From: Agromyces mediolanus
Lineage (GTDB): Bacteria > Actinomycetota > Actinomycetes > Actinomycetales > Microbacteriaceae
NCBI RefSeq assembly: GCF_023715325.1
Contig: NZ_JAMBNX010000013.1
Location: forward strand, 1-64,000
Direction: 5' to 3'
DNA length: 64,000 bases
The notes under the pieces were generated by a model. That model did no database searches. It saw nothing but the letters and a program-made list of their open reading frames with translations, and was not told where the DNA came from. The translations under genes were made by a program, and so were the position numbers. Positions 17,179-23,917 of the stretch are shown here, one piece after another. Numbering within the stretch: position 1 is the first letter of the stretch; the number at the start of each line of letters is the position of its first letter.

Positions 17179-17678
17179 CAGAGCACCTTGAAGTAGTCGA
17201 AGGGCTCGAGGCAGTCGAGGCACTCGTAGAGCGCCTTGCACGAGGTGGACCCGAAACGGGCGATCTCGCGGGTGTGCAGCGAGTCGCAGCGTGGGCACTT
17301 CACCGCGAGGGCGAGCCGCACCGGCCCGGCGTCGCGCGCGGCCGCGCGGCCGGACGGAGCCTGGATGCCGTAGCGGCGCAGTTTCTCCCGACCGGCGTCG
17401 CTCATCCAGTCGGTCGTCCAGGCGGGAGCGAGCACGAGCTCGACGCGCACCTCGGCGTAGCCGGCCGCGGTGAGGGCGAGCAGCACGTCGTCGCGCATCG
17501 CGTCGAGCGCGGGGCATCCGCTGTAGGTCGGAGTGAGCCGCACCTGCACCGCGCCATCCGCGGTGAGCTCGACCGAACGGAGCACGCCCAGGTCTTCGAT
17601 CGTGAGCACCGGGATCTCGGGGTCGGTGACGGTCGCGGCGACGTCCCACGCCCGGCGCGCCGCCGGATCGCTCGGCAC
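17178..17678 (-). CDS. paaD: Phenylacetyl-CoA epoxidase subunit PaaD
   Basis: A 166-residue protein. The MIP18-type domain DPEIPVLTIEDLGVLR (about 20-35) includes TPTYSGCPALDAM. The C-terminal zinc-ribbon-like cysteines (CPRCDSLHT; CKALYECLDCLEPF) are typical of PaaD, which helps mature the oxygenase. The GTG at 17678 is preferred because it gives the family length and begins just before the conserved AWDVAATVTDPEI. The open frame continues upstream through a family I palindrome without ATG, so the start is somewhat uncertain. Separated from paaC by 92 bp, the only sizeable gap in paaABCDE. Confidence 0.93.
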   Translation of the reverse strand: MPSDPAARRAWDVAATVTDPEIPVLTIEDLGVLRSVELTADGAVQVRLTPTYSGCPALDAMRDDVLLALTAAGYAEVRVELVLAPAWTTDWMSDAGREKLRRYGIQAPSGRAAARDAGPVRLALAVKCPRCDSLHTREIARFGSTSCKALYECLDCLEPFDYFKVL

Positions 17679-17703
17679 CGGCCGCGCGACGGCCTCGCCA
17701 CCC

Positions 17704-17745
17704 CCTCGACTTGCCCGACTTTCATGAAAGTCGGGCAAGTCGAGG
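17704..17745. repeat. Palindromic repeat family I, copy C (within paa operon)
   Basis: A perfect 42-bp palindrome centred on TTTCATGAAA with arms CCTCGACTTGCCCGAC / complement. It starts 25 bp 3' of the paaC stop (17771) and ends 26 bp before the paaD start. In the mRNA it would form a strong hairpin between paaC and paaD. Confidence 0.9.
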
Positions 17746-17770
17746 TGGGGGGCGGCGGCCCGAGCGGGGG

Positions 17771-18700
17771 TTACCACGATGCTCCCGGGTGCTGGCGGGC
17801 CAGCACCTGCAGCTCCGCGAGGAGCGGCCCGAGGTGCTCGGTGTGCGAGCCGCGGCGGCCCCCGCCCGAGGCAGTGAACGCGGTGCGTCCCGCGGGGGGC
17901 TCGAGCTCCGCCTCGGCGAACACCTGCGCGATCGCCGCCTCGGCACCGGCCCGCAGCGTCGACGGCTGCACGGCGATCCCCTCGGCCGAGAGCCGGCTCG
18001 TGAGGTCGTCGTCCTCGAACAGCTCGTCGAGGTACGGCCAGACGTCGGCGACGCCCTGGATCATCCGGCGGCGCGATTCCTCGGTGCCGCCCGCGAGGCG
18101 GAGCGTCCACTGCACGGCGTGGTCGCGGTGGTAGTCGACCTCCTTGACGGCCTTCGCGCCGACGGCGGCGAGGGTCGGATCGGCGGATGCCGAGAGCGCC
18201 GTGTAGAGCTCGAACCAGTAGCACGAGGCGAGGAGCTGGCGCGCGATCGTGCACGCGAAGTCGCCGTTCGGCTGCTCGAACAGCCAGGCGTTGCGCCACT
18301 CGGGCTCGTCGCGCCAGTACGCGAGGTCGTCTTCGCTGCGGCCCGTCGCGGTGCCGGCGTAGTGCAGCAGCGAACGCGCATGGCCGATGAGGTCGAGGGC
18401 GATGTTGCCGAGTGCGACGTCCTCCTCGAGCTCGGGGGCGCGGGTGATCCAGTCGCCGAGCCGCTGCGCGAGCACGAGGGCGTCGTCGCCGAGCCGGAGG
18501 GCGTACTCGGCCGTCTCGGGCGGGGCGATCCGGGCGCCGTCGCCCGGCCCGGACGCGGAGCCGGTGCCGGCGAGCTCCTCGGCGAGCGCGAGCCGGTCGA
18601 CGGAGACGTCGCCGTGCGTGTCCGCCGTTCCCTGAGCCGGTCGAAGGACGCCGTCCTGAGCCGGTCGAGGGACGCCGTCCTGAGCCTGTCGAAGGATCAC
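17771..18700 (-). CDS. paaC: Phenylacetyl-CoA epoxidase structural subunit PaaC
   Basis: A 309-residue ferritin-like protein that forms the catalytic heterodimer with PaaA. Family sequence includes RLGDDALVLAQRLGDW, FACTIARQLLASCYWF and EVDYHRDHAVQWTLRL. The only start codon available is GTG at 18700, overlapping the paaB stop (GTGA). As a result about 25 extra N-terminal residues (QAQDGVPRPAQDGVLRPAQG) are translated from three copies of a family III-type repeat (TTCGACNGGCTCAGG). The core enzyme begins near SVDRLALAEEL. Confidence 0.95.
   Translation of the reverse strand: MILRQAQDGVPRPAQDGVLRPAQGTADTHGDVSVDRLALAEELAGTGSASGPGDGARIAPPETAEYALRLGDDALVLAQRLGDWITRAPELEEDVALGNIALDLIGHARSLLHYAGTATGRSEDDLAYWRDEPEWRNAWLFEQPNGDFACTIARQLLASCYWFELYTALSASADPTLAAVGAKAVKEVDYHRDHAVQWTLRLAGGTEESRRRMIQGVADVWPYLDELFEDDDLTSRLSAEGIAVQPSTLRAGAEAAIAQVFAEAELEPPAGRTAFTASGGGRRGSHTEHLGPLLAELQVLARQHPGASW
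18612..18694. repeat. Family III repeats at the paaB/paaC junction (coding)
   Basis: Three spaced copies of CCTGAGCCNGTCGANGGA, separated by CGCCGT linkers, run through the 5' end of paaC. They are read in paaC frame as LRQAQDG / PRPAQDG / LRPAQG without a stop. Related intergenic copies lie at 28328, 42500 and 57255. Confidence 0.85.
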
Positions 18701-19095
18701 AGGTGCTTCACCCCTTCGCTCTTCGTGTAGTAGACGGCGTGCCGGTAGTTCTTGCCGGCGGGGCTCTCGAAGAAGGCGCCCTTCGCGTCGGGGTCGCTCG
18801 TCGTCACGGCGTCGGCGGGGACGACCCAGATCGAGACGCCCTCTCCGCGCCGGGTGTAGAGGTCGCGGGCGTTTCGCACCGCGAGTTCGGCGTCGGGCGC
18901 GTGCAGCGAGCCGACGTGCACGTGGCTGAGCCCGCGCCCGGCACGCACGAAGACCTCCCAGAGCGGCCACTGGTCCGCTGAGCCCGCCTCGTTCGCTGAG
19001 CCCGTCGAAGCGCCCGCCTGCCCCACCGCGCCCGCCTGGTTCGCTGAGCCCGTCGAAGCGCCCGCCTGGCCCGCCGAAGCCCCCGGCGTCGACAT
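18697..19095 (-). CDS. paaB: Phenylacetyl-CoA epoxidase subunit PaaB
   Basis: A 132-residue protein. The conserved PaaB core starts at about residue 43 (WPLWEVFVRAGRGLSHVHVG) and runs to YYTKSEGVKHL. The preceding 40 residues contain two copies of GASTGSAN, translated from family III repeats (GGTTCGCTGAGCCCGTCGAAG at about 18990-19061). Usual PaaB proteins are about 95 residues, so the extension is repeat-derived. The ATG at 19095 overlaps the paaA stop (ATGA). PaaB bridges PaaAC heterodimers in the complex. Confidence 0.94.
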   Translation of the reverse strand: MSTPGASAGQAGASTGSANQAGAVGQAGASTGSANEAGSADQWPLWEVFVRAGRGLSHVHVGSLHAPDAELAVRNARDLYTRRGEGVSIWVVPADAVTTSDPDAKGAFFESPAGKNYRHAVYYTKSEGVKHL

Positions 19096-20102
19096 CACGC
19101 CACCGCCCCGGCGAGCTCGGCGGCGCGGTCCGCCTGCTTGCGCGCGTACTCGGCGGCGGCCTCGCGCACCCAGGCGCCGGCCTCGTGCGCCTCGCGGCGG
19201 CGGCGCAGCCGCTCGGCGTTCGCGGGTCCGCGACCGGCGAGCACCTCGTGGAACTCGGTCCAGTCGATCTCGCTCAGGTCGTAGGCCTGGCGCTCCTCGT
19301 TCCACGCCAGCTCCGGGTCGGGCAGGGTGACGCCGAGCACCTCGGCCTGCGGCACGAGCATGCCGACGAAGCGCTGGCGCAGCTCGTCGTTGGAGAAGCG
19401 CTTGATGTTCCACGCCATCGACTGCGCCGAGTTCGGCGACTCGTCGTCGGGCGGGCCGAACATCATGAGGCTCGGCCAGTACCACCGGTTCACGGCGTCC
19501 TGCGCCATCTGCCGCTGGGCCTCGGTGCCCTGCATGAGCTCGAGCAGGATCTCGAAGCCCTGCCGCTGGTGGAACGACTCCTCCTTGCAGATGCGCACCA
19601 TCGCCCGGCCGTACGGGCCGTACGAGGCGCGGCAGAGCGGCACCTGGTTGCAGATCGCGGCGCCGTCGACGAGCCAGCCGATGGCGCCCATGTCGGCCCA
19701 GGTGGGCGTCGTGTAGTTGAAGATCGAGGAGTAGCGGGCGCGGCCCTCGATGAGCTGGCGCATCATCTCTTCGCGGCCGATGCCGAGGGTCTGCGCGGCG
19801 GAGTAGAGGTAGAGGCCGTGGCCCGCCTCGTCTTGCACCTTCGCCATGAGGATCGCCTTGCGCTTCAGGCTCGGGGCACGGCTGATCCAGTTGGACTCGG
19901 GCTGCATGCCGATGATCTCGGAGTGCGCGTGCTGGCTGATCTGGCGAATGAGCGTCTTGCGGTATGCCTCGGGCATCCAGTCGCGCGGCTCGATACGGGA
20001 GTCGGCGGCGATGAGTTCATCGAAGGCGGCTTGCCCTGCGAGGTCGTCGGCCGTGGGCTCGGCCGGCTCGCTCGCTCGGCGCAGCTCTGCTGGTGCGGTC
20101 AT
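19095..20102 (-). CDS. paaA: Phenylacetyl-CoA epoxidase catalytic subunit PaaA
   Basis: A 335-residue diiron oxygenase subunit that epoxidises the aromatic ring of phenylacetyl-CoA. The diiron ExxH pairs are E93-x-x-H96 (QDEAGHGLY) and E175-x-x-H178 (KEESFHQRQ), with E62 upstream. The ATG at 20102 is preceded by AGGAGTCGACG, which chooses it over the longer reading frame. First gene of paaABCDE-paaG; the probable PaaR operator lies about 80 bp upstream. Confidence 0.97.
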   Translation of the reverse strand: MTAPAELRRASEPAEPTADDLAGQAAFDELIAADSRIEPRDWMPEAYRKTLIRQISQHAHSEIIGMQPESNWISRAPSLKRKAILMAKVQDEAGHGLYLYSAAQTLGIGREEMMRQLIEGRARYSSIFNYTTPTWADMGAIGWLVDGAAICNQVPLCRASYGPYGRAMVRICKEESFHQRQGFEILLELMQGTEAQRQMAQDAVNRWYWPSLMMFGPPDDESPNSAQSMAWNIKRFSNDELRQRFVGMLVPQAEVLGVTLPDPELAWNEERQAYDLSEIDWTEFHEVLAGRGPANAERLRRRREAHEAGAWVREAAAEYARKQADRAAELAGAVA

Positions 20103-20179
20103 CGTCGACTCCTGTGTCTCTGCGGGCGGCCGGGTTCGGCTCGCCGTGTCGAGCGCGGGCGCCCGTGGCATCCGATATT

Positions 20180-20201
20180 ACCAACCGATCGTTCAGTTAG
20201 T
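20180..20201. promoter_or_regulatory. Probable TetR (PaaR) operator, paaA/paaI divergent promoter
   Basis: ACCAACCGATCGTTCAGTTAGT is a near-palindrome of TetR type (core ACCGATCGTTCAGT) between the divergent paaA and paaI starts, next to the AT-rich TAGTATATAG. Related palindromes precede the thiolase operon (34251) and the MHS transporter (35824). The paa TetR gene is 1.9 kb away. Phenylacetyl-CoA is the usual inducer in this regulator family. Confidence 0.65.
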
Positions 20202-20258
20202 ATATAGTCGATCCAGACGCCGCAGCAACGGCGCGCTGAACTCGATGAGGAGTGCCAG

Positions 20259-20675
20259 ATGACGGATGCCGCGACCGAACCCGCGCTGAACCGCGAGATG
20301 ATGCAGCGCGATCGCGCGGCCGCCTGGCTGGGCCTCGTCGTCGAGCGCGACGATCCCGGCCACGCCGTCGTCAGCATGGTCGTGCGCGAGGAGATGACGA
20401 ACGGCTTCGGCATCACGCACGGCGGCCTCGTGTTCGCCCTCGCCGACACGGCCTTCGCGATCTCCTGCAACGAGGACGAGCGGGTCACCGTCGCCGCGGG
20501 CGCCGACATCGCCTTCCTGAAGTCCACCGTGCCCGGTCAGACGCTGACCGCGACCGCCGTGCGCCGCACCCGCTCGGGTCGCACCGGCCTCTACGACGTC
20601 TCCGTGGTCGACGAGCAGGGCGAGCCGGTCGCCGAGTTCCGCGGCCGCTCCATCTCGACGAACCGCACGTTCTGA
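20259..20675 (+). CDS. paaI: Hydroxyphenylacetyl-CoA thioesterase PaaI
   Basis: A 138-residue hot-dog thioesterase. The family motif GFGITHGGLVFALADTAFA (about 48-66) includes the catalytic Asp; the C-terminus SRTGLYDVSV-type strands and AEFRGRSI are conserved. It is thought to release CoA trapped in dead-end intermediates of the pathway. The ATG at 20259 follows GAGGAG. It leads paaI-paaK-tetR. Confidence 0.93.
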   Translation: MTDAATEPALNREMMQRDRAAAWLGLVVERDDPGHAVVSMVVREEMTNGFGITHGGLVFALADTAFAISCNEDERVTVAAGADIAFLKSTVPGQTLTATAVRRTRSGRTGLYDVSVVDEQGEPVAEFRGRSISTNRTF

Positions 20676-20719
20676 GCCCGGCCAGCCCTCCAGCACCCTT
20701 CCCACCTTCAGGAGCCACC

Positions 20720-22057
20720 GTGTCGACGACGACCATCCCCCGCACCGCCTCCGTCTCCGGGCTGCACACGCCCGCGCCCGCCGAACTCGACCCCGAGGAG
20801 CGGCTCGACCGCGCCGGCATCGAGGCCCTCCAGCTCGAGCGCCTGCAGCGCACCGTCGCGCACGCGTACGAGCGGGTGCCGCTCTACACGCGCAAGTTCG
20901 ACGAGGCCGGCGTGCACCCCCGCGACATCCGTTCGCTCACCGACGTCGCCCGCCTGCCCTTCACCACGAAGGCCGACCTGCGCGAGACCTACCCCTTCGG
21001 CATGTTCGCCGTGCCGATGGCCGAGGTGGCTCGCATCCACGCCTCCAGCGGCACCACCGGCCGGCCCACCGTCGTCGGCTACACGAAGGGCGACCTGGAG
21101 CGCTGGGGCTCGCTCGTCGCCCGCTCGCTGCGGGCGAGCGGCATCCGGGCCGGCATGAAGGTGCACAACGCCTACGGCTACGGGCTGTTCACCGGCGGGC
21201 TCGGCGCGCACGCCGGGATCGAGGCGCTCGGCGCGACCGTCATCCCGATGTCGGGCGGGCAGACCGCGCGCCAGGTGCAGCTCATCATGGACTTCGAGCC
21301 CGACGCCATCCTCTGCACCCCGAGCTACCTGCTGACCATCGCCGACTGCATGGCCGAGCAGGGCATCGACCCGCGCGCGACCTCGCTCAAGGTCGCCGTG
21401 CTCGGCGCCGAGCCGTGGACCAACGAGATGCGGCACGAGCTCGAGCAGCGGCTCGGCCTCGACGCGCTCGACATCTACGGGCTCAGCGAGGTGATGGGGC
21501 CCGGCGTCGGCAACGAATGCCTCGAGACGAAGGACGGCCCGCACCTCTGGGAGGACCACTTCCTGCCCGAGGTGATCGACGGCGACACGGGTGCGCCGCT
21601 GCCCGACGGCGAGCGCGGTGAACTCGTGTTCACCTCGCTCACGAAGGAGGCGTTCCCCGTCATCCGGTACCGCACGCGCGACCTCACCCGACTGCTGCCC
21701 GGCACCGCGCGGCCCGGCATGCGGCGCATCGAGAAGATCACCGGCCGCAACGACGACATGATCATCCTGCGCGGCGTGAACCTGTTCCCGACGCAGATCG
21801 AGGAGCTCGTGCTCGGCATCGAGCAGCTCACACCGCACTTCGTGCTGGAGCTCACGAAGGAGGGGCGGATGGATGCGCTCACCGTGCGCATCGAACGGCA
21901 CCCCGCGCTCTCGATCGAGACGTGCGAGGCAGCGGCGGTCGTGCTCGCCGAGCGCATCAAGGTGCACATCGGCTCGACCGTGGCCGTGCGGCTCGAGGAG
22001 CCCGGCGCACTGCCCCGCAGCGAGGGCAAGTACCGGCGGGTGTACGACCTGCGCTGA
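20720..22057 (+). CDS. paaK: Phenylacetate-CoA ligase
   Basis: A 445-residue AMP-forming ligase that activates phenylacetate. Adenylate-binding loop SSGTTGRPTVVGYTKGD (about 111-127), later YGLSEVMGPGVGNEC and the hinge TGRNDDMIILRGVNLFP. The GTG at 20720 follows TTCAGGAGCCACC. The start is 44 bp after paaI. It catalyses the first cytoplasmic step of the pathway encoded around it. Confidence 0.96.
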   Translation: MSTTTIPRTASVSGLHTPAPAELDPEERLDRAGIEALQLERLQRTVAHAYERVPLYTRKFDEAGVHPRDIRSLTDVARLPFTTKADLRETYPFGMFAVPMAEVARIHASSGTTGRPTVVGYTKGDLERWGSLVARSLRASGIRAGMKVHNAYGYGLFTGGLGAHAGIEALGATVIPMSGGQTARQVQLIMDFEPDAILCTPSYLLTIADCMAEQGIDPRATSLKVAVLGAEPWTNEMRHELEQRLGLDALDIYGLSEVMGPGVGNECLETKDGPHLWEDHFLPEVIDGDTGAPLPDGERGELVFTSLTKEAFPVIRYRTRDLTRLLPGTARPGMRRIEKITGRNDDMIILRGVNLFPTQIEELVLGIEQLTPHFVLELTKEGRMDALTVRIERHPALSIETCEAAAVVLAERIKVHIGSTVAVRLEEPGALPRSEGKYRRVYDLR

Positions 22058-22095
22058 GCATGGATGCCGGGGGGCACCGCCCTGGTGAGAGACTG

Positions 22096-22752
22096 ATGCC
22101 GATGACCGAGAACCAGAGCATGCGTCGCGGGCGCCCGGGGTACGACCGGCAGGGCATCCTCGACGTCGCCGTCGCAGCGTTCAACGAGTACGGCTACGAC
22201 GCCACCTCGATGGGTGTGCTCGCCGAGCGGCTCGGACTCTCGAAGTCGGCGATCTACCACCACTTCGCGTCGAAGGACGAGATCCTCGACCAGGCGCTCG
22301 ACACCGCCCTCAGCGGACTCGAGGCCGTCGTCGCCGACGCCGCCCGCCCCGAGCTCGTCGAGGGGCCAACGGTCGATCGCGCCGCAGATCGGCTCGACCG
22401 GGTGCTGCGCGGGGCGGTGCACGTGCTCGTCGAGCAGCTGCCCTCGGTCACCCTGCTGCTCCGGGTGCGGGGCAACACCGAGGTCGAGCGGCGCGCGCTC
22501 GCCCGCCGCCGCGACTTCGACAAGCGGGTGACCGCCCTCGTCGCCGACGCCCAGCGCGAGGGATCGCTGCGCAGCGACATCGACGCGAGCGTCGTCTCAC
22601 GGCTCGCGTTCGGCATGATCAACTCGATCGTCGAGTGGTACCGGCCCGGCGGCCGCGAGAACGCCGACGGCCTCGCCGACGACGTGATCGCGATCGCCCT
22701 CGACGGCCTGCGCATGCCCACCTCGAACCGCGTCGAGGAACTGCTCGGCTGA
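22096..22752 (+). CDS. paaR: TetR-family regulator of phenylacetate genes (PaaR-like)
   Basis: A 218-residue repressor. The helix-turn-helix region spans about 17-60 (ILDVAVAAFNEYGYDATS; LGLSKSAIYHHFASKDE). The C-terminal ligand domain ends EWYRPGGRENADG, typical of the TetR subfamily near paaK. The ATG at 22096 is chosen because GGTGAGAGACTG precedes it; 22102 is possible. Its role follows from linkage and from three matching operators in the window; ligand specificity is inferred. Confidence 0.85.
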   Translation: MPMTENQSMRRGRPGYDRQGILDVAVAAFNEYGYDATSMGVLAERLGLSKSAIYHHFASKDEILDQALDTALSGLEAVVADAARPELVEGPTVDRAADRLDRVLRGAVHVLVEQLPSVTLLLRVRGNTEVERRALARRRDFDKRVTALVADAQREGSLRSDIDASVVSRLAFGMINSIVEWYRPGGRENADGLADDVIAIALDGLRMPTSNRVEELLG

Positions 22753-22792
22753 CCGCCGGGGCGCGCGGGCTGCACGCTCCGCCGGCCCCGCG

Positions 22793-22931
22793 CGCGCCAC
22801 ATCAGCACGCGCGCGCCACTTCAGTGCGCGCGCGCCACTCCATTGCCCGCGCGCCACTTCAGCACGCACGCGCCACATCAGCACGCACGCGCCACATCAG
22901 CGCGCGCGCCACTTCAGTGCGAACGCGCCAT
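22793..22931. repeat. 19-bp tandem repeat array
   Basis: About seven degenerate units of CGCGCCACNTCAGCACGCA in direct orientation, with the fourth to sixth best conserved. It fills the gap after the tetR stop and runs into the 3' end of the small minus-strand gene at 22914. There are no spacers, so this is not a CRISPR array. Confidence 0.8.
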
Positions 22932-23135
22932 CCGTGCTGGCGCAGCGGTGCCGAAGTGGCGCCGCAGCCACCCGCGCCGCGGCCGCTCAACGGCTTCGCC
23001 ACGGCTGGCCGGCTGCCCTGCCCCCTGCGCCTCGCTCCGCCGCTCGCCGGCCACCCGGCGCTGCTCGAGCTCACGAGTCATCCGCTCGTCCGCCGCTGCC
23101 ACGAGGTGCGGGAACGCTGTCTCCGAGATGTGCAT
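22914..23135 (-). CDS. Small hypothetical protein (73 aa)
   Basis: The ATG at 23135 is preceded by GGAGGAGTCGAC, one of the best ribosome binding sites in the window, which is the main reason to accept this gene. The product starts MHISETAFPHLVAAADERM, has a charged helical middle (RELEQRRVAGERR) and a basic tail (RPRRGWLRRHFG). Short basic proteins of this style are common in Microbacteriaceae. The last residues are encoded by the 19-bp repeat array. Function unknown. Confidence 0.55.
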   Translation of the reverse strand: MHISETAFPHLVAAADERMTRELEQRRVAGERRSEAQGAGQPASRGEAVERPRRGWLRRHFGTAAPARMARSH

Positions 23136-23279
23136 GTCGACTCCTCCGTTGTCGACATTCAGCCTCGGCGCTGAGGTGGCCACCCGGCATCCGAGGATCG
23201 CCCTATTCCTGGGCGGCCGTCGCCTCGGCGCGGTCGCTCACCTCGGTCGGATGCCTCAGACGGGCGCCGGTCGGATGCC

Positions 23280-23744
23280 TCAGACGGTCTCGGCGGCTGA
23301 GGCATCCGCCGGCGCACCGCCCACCGGAGCGGCCTTCGCCGCGACGATGCCCTTCCGGAGCGCCATCATCAGCAGCACGAGCCCGGCCGTCACGACGATG
23401 TGTCCGAGCCCGGCGATGCCGGCGATCGCCGCGTTCGACTCCTCGCCGAGCACCGTCAGCGAGCCGTGCCAGACCATCATGGCGCTCGTGAGCAGCACGC
23501 CCGCGTTGTAGACCCAGAAGAACCAGCCGAACAGCGGCGACGCGCTCAGCGCGAAGACGCGCTCGAGGGCGAGCACGATGAGCATCGCAAGGAAGCCCAG
23601 CGTCAGCAGGTGCGTGTGCACGACCGAGAGCTGCGTCGCACCGCCCTCGACGAAGTCGTTCGCCTTCGTGAACTCCCGGTAGAAGAGGCCGGAGCCGAGG
23701 CCGAGCACGAGGTAGACGACGGCGGCGGTGAAGAGGCGGTTCAT
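23280..23744 (-). CDS. DUF2871 family membrane protein
   Basis: A 154-residue protein with four predicted transmembrane helices: VVYLVLGLGSGLF, LLTLGFLAMLIVLALE, GWFFWVYNAGVLLTS and a C-terminal helix VVTAGLVLLMMAL. The segment LFYREFTKANDF followed by LSVVHTHLLTLGF matches DUF2871, a family of unknown function; its conserved histidines suggest cofactor or metal binding (inference). The ATG at 23744 follows GGAAGGACG. The gene stands alone. Confidence 0.8.
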   Translation of the reverse strand: MNRLFTAAVVYLVLGLGSGLFYREFTKANDFVEGGATQLSVVHTHLLTLGFLAMLIVLALERVFALSASPLFGWFFWVYNAGVLLTSAMMVWHGSLTVLGEESNAAIAGIAGLGHIVVTAGLVLLMMALRKGIVAAKAAPVGGAPADASAAETV

Positions 23745-23872
23745 GGGGCGTCCTTCCGGTTCGCGGGGGGGGCGGGCGGGCGGGCTCGCGGGCACGCTCA
23801 CGTGCAGTCTGCTCCGGCCCGCGCCCCGCCGCATCCATCGAACGTTCACCGCCGACTCGCGCCCCGAACCCC

Positions 23873-23906
23873 GAGTTGCCCGACTTCCATGAAAGTCGGG
23901 CAACTC
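23873..23906. repeat. Palindromic repeat family I, copy D
   Basis: GAGTTGCCCGACTTCCATGA and its complementary arm form a 34-bp palindrome with one mismatch at the centre. It lies 12 bp 3' of the stop codon (23918) of the surface-protein gene. Confidence 0.88.
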
Positions 23907-23917
23907 CCGGGCGCGGG

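Noticed and set aside
17402..17725. Short reading frames beginning MKVG or MPDFHESRA in family I palindromes
   Set aside because: The palindrome core TTTCATGAAA supplies an ATG on both strands at every copy, so the common start is a by-product of the repeat, not a protein family.
22793..22931. 19-bp array considered as CRISPR or iteron origin
   Set aside because: There are no unique spacers. No replication initiator gene or AT-rich region is nearby.
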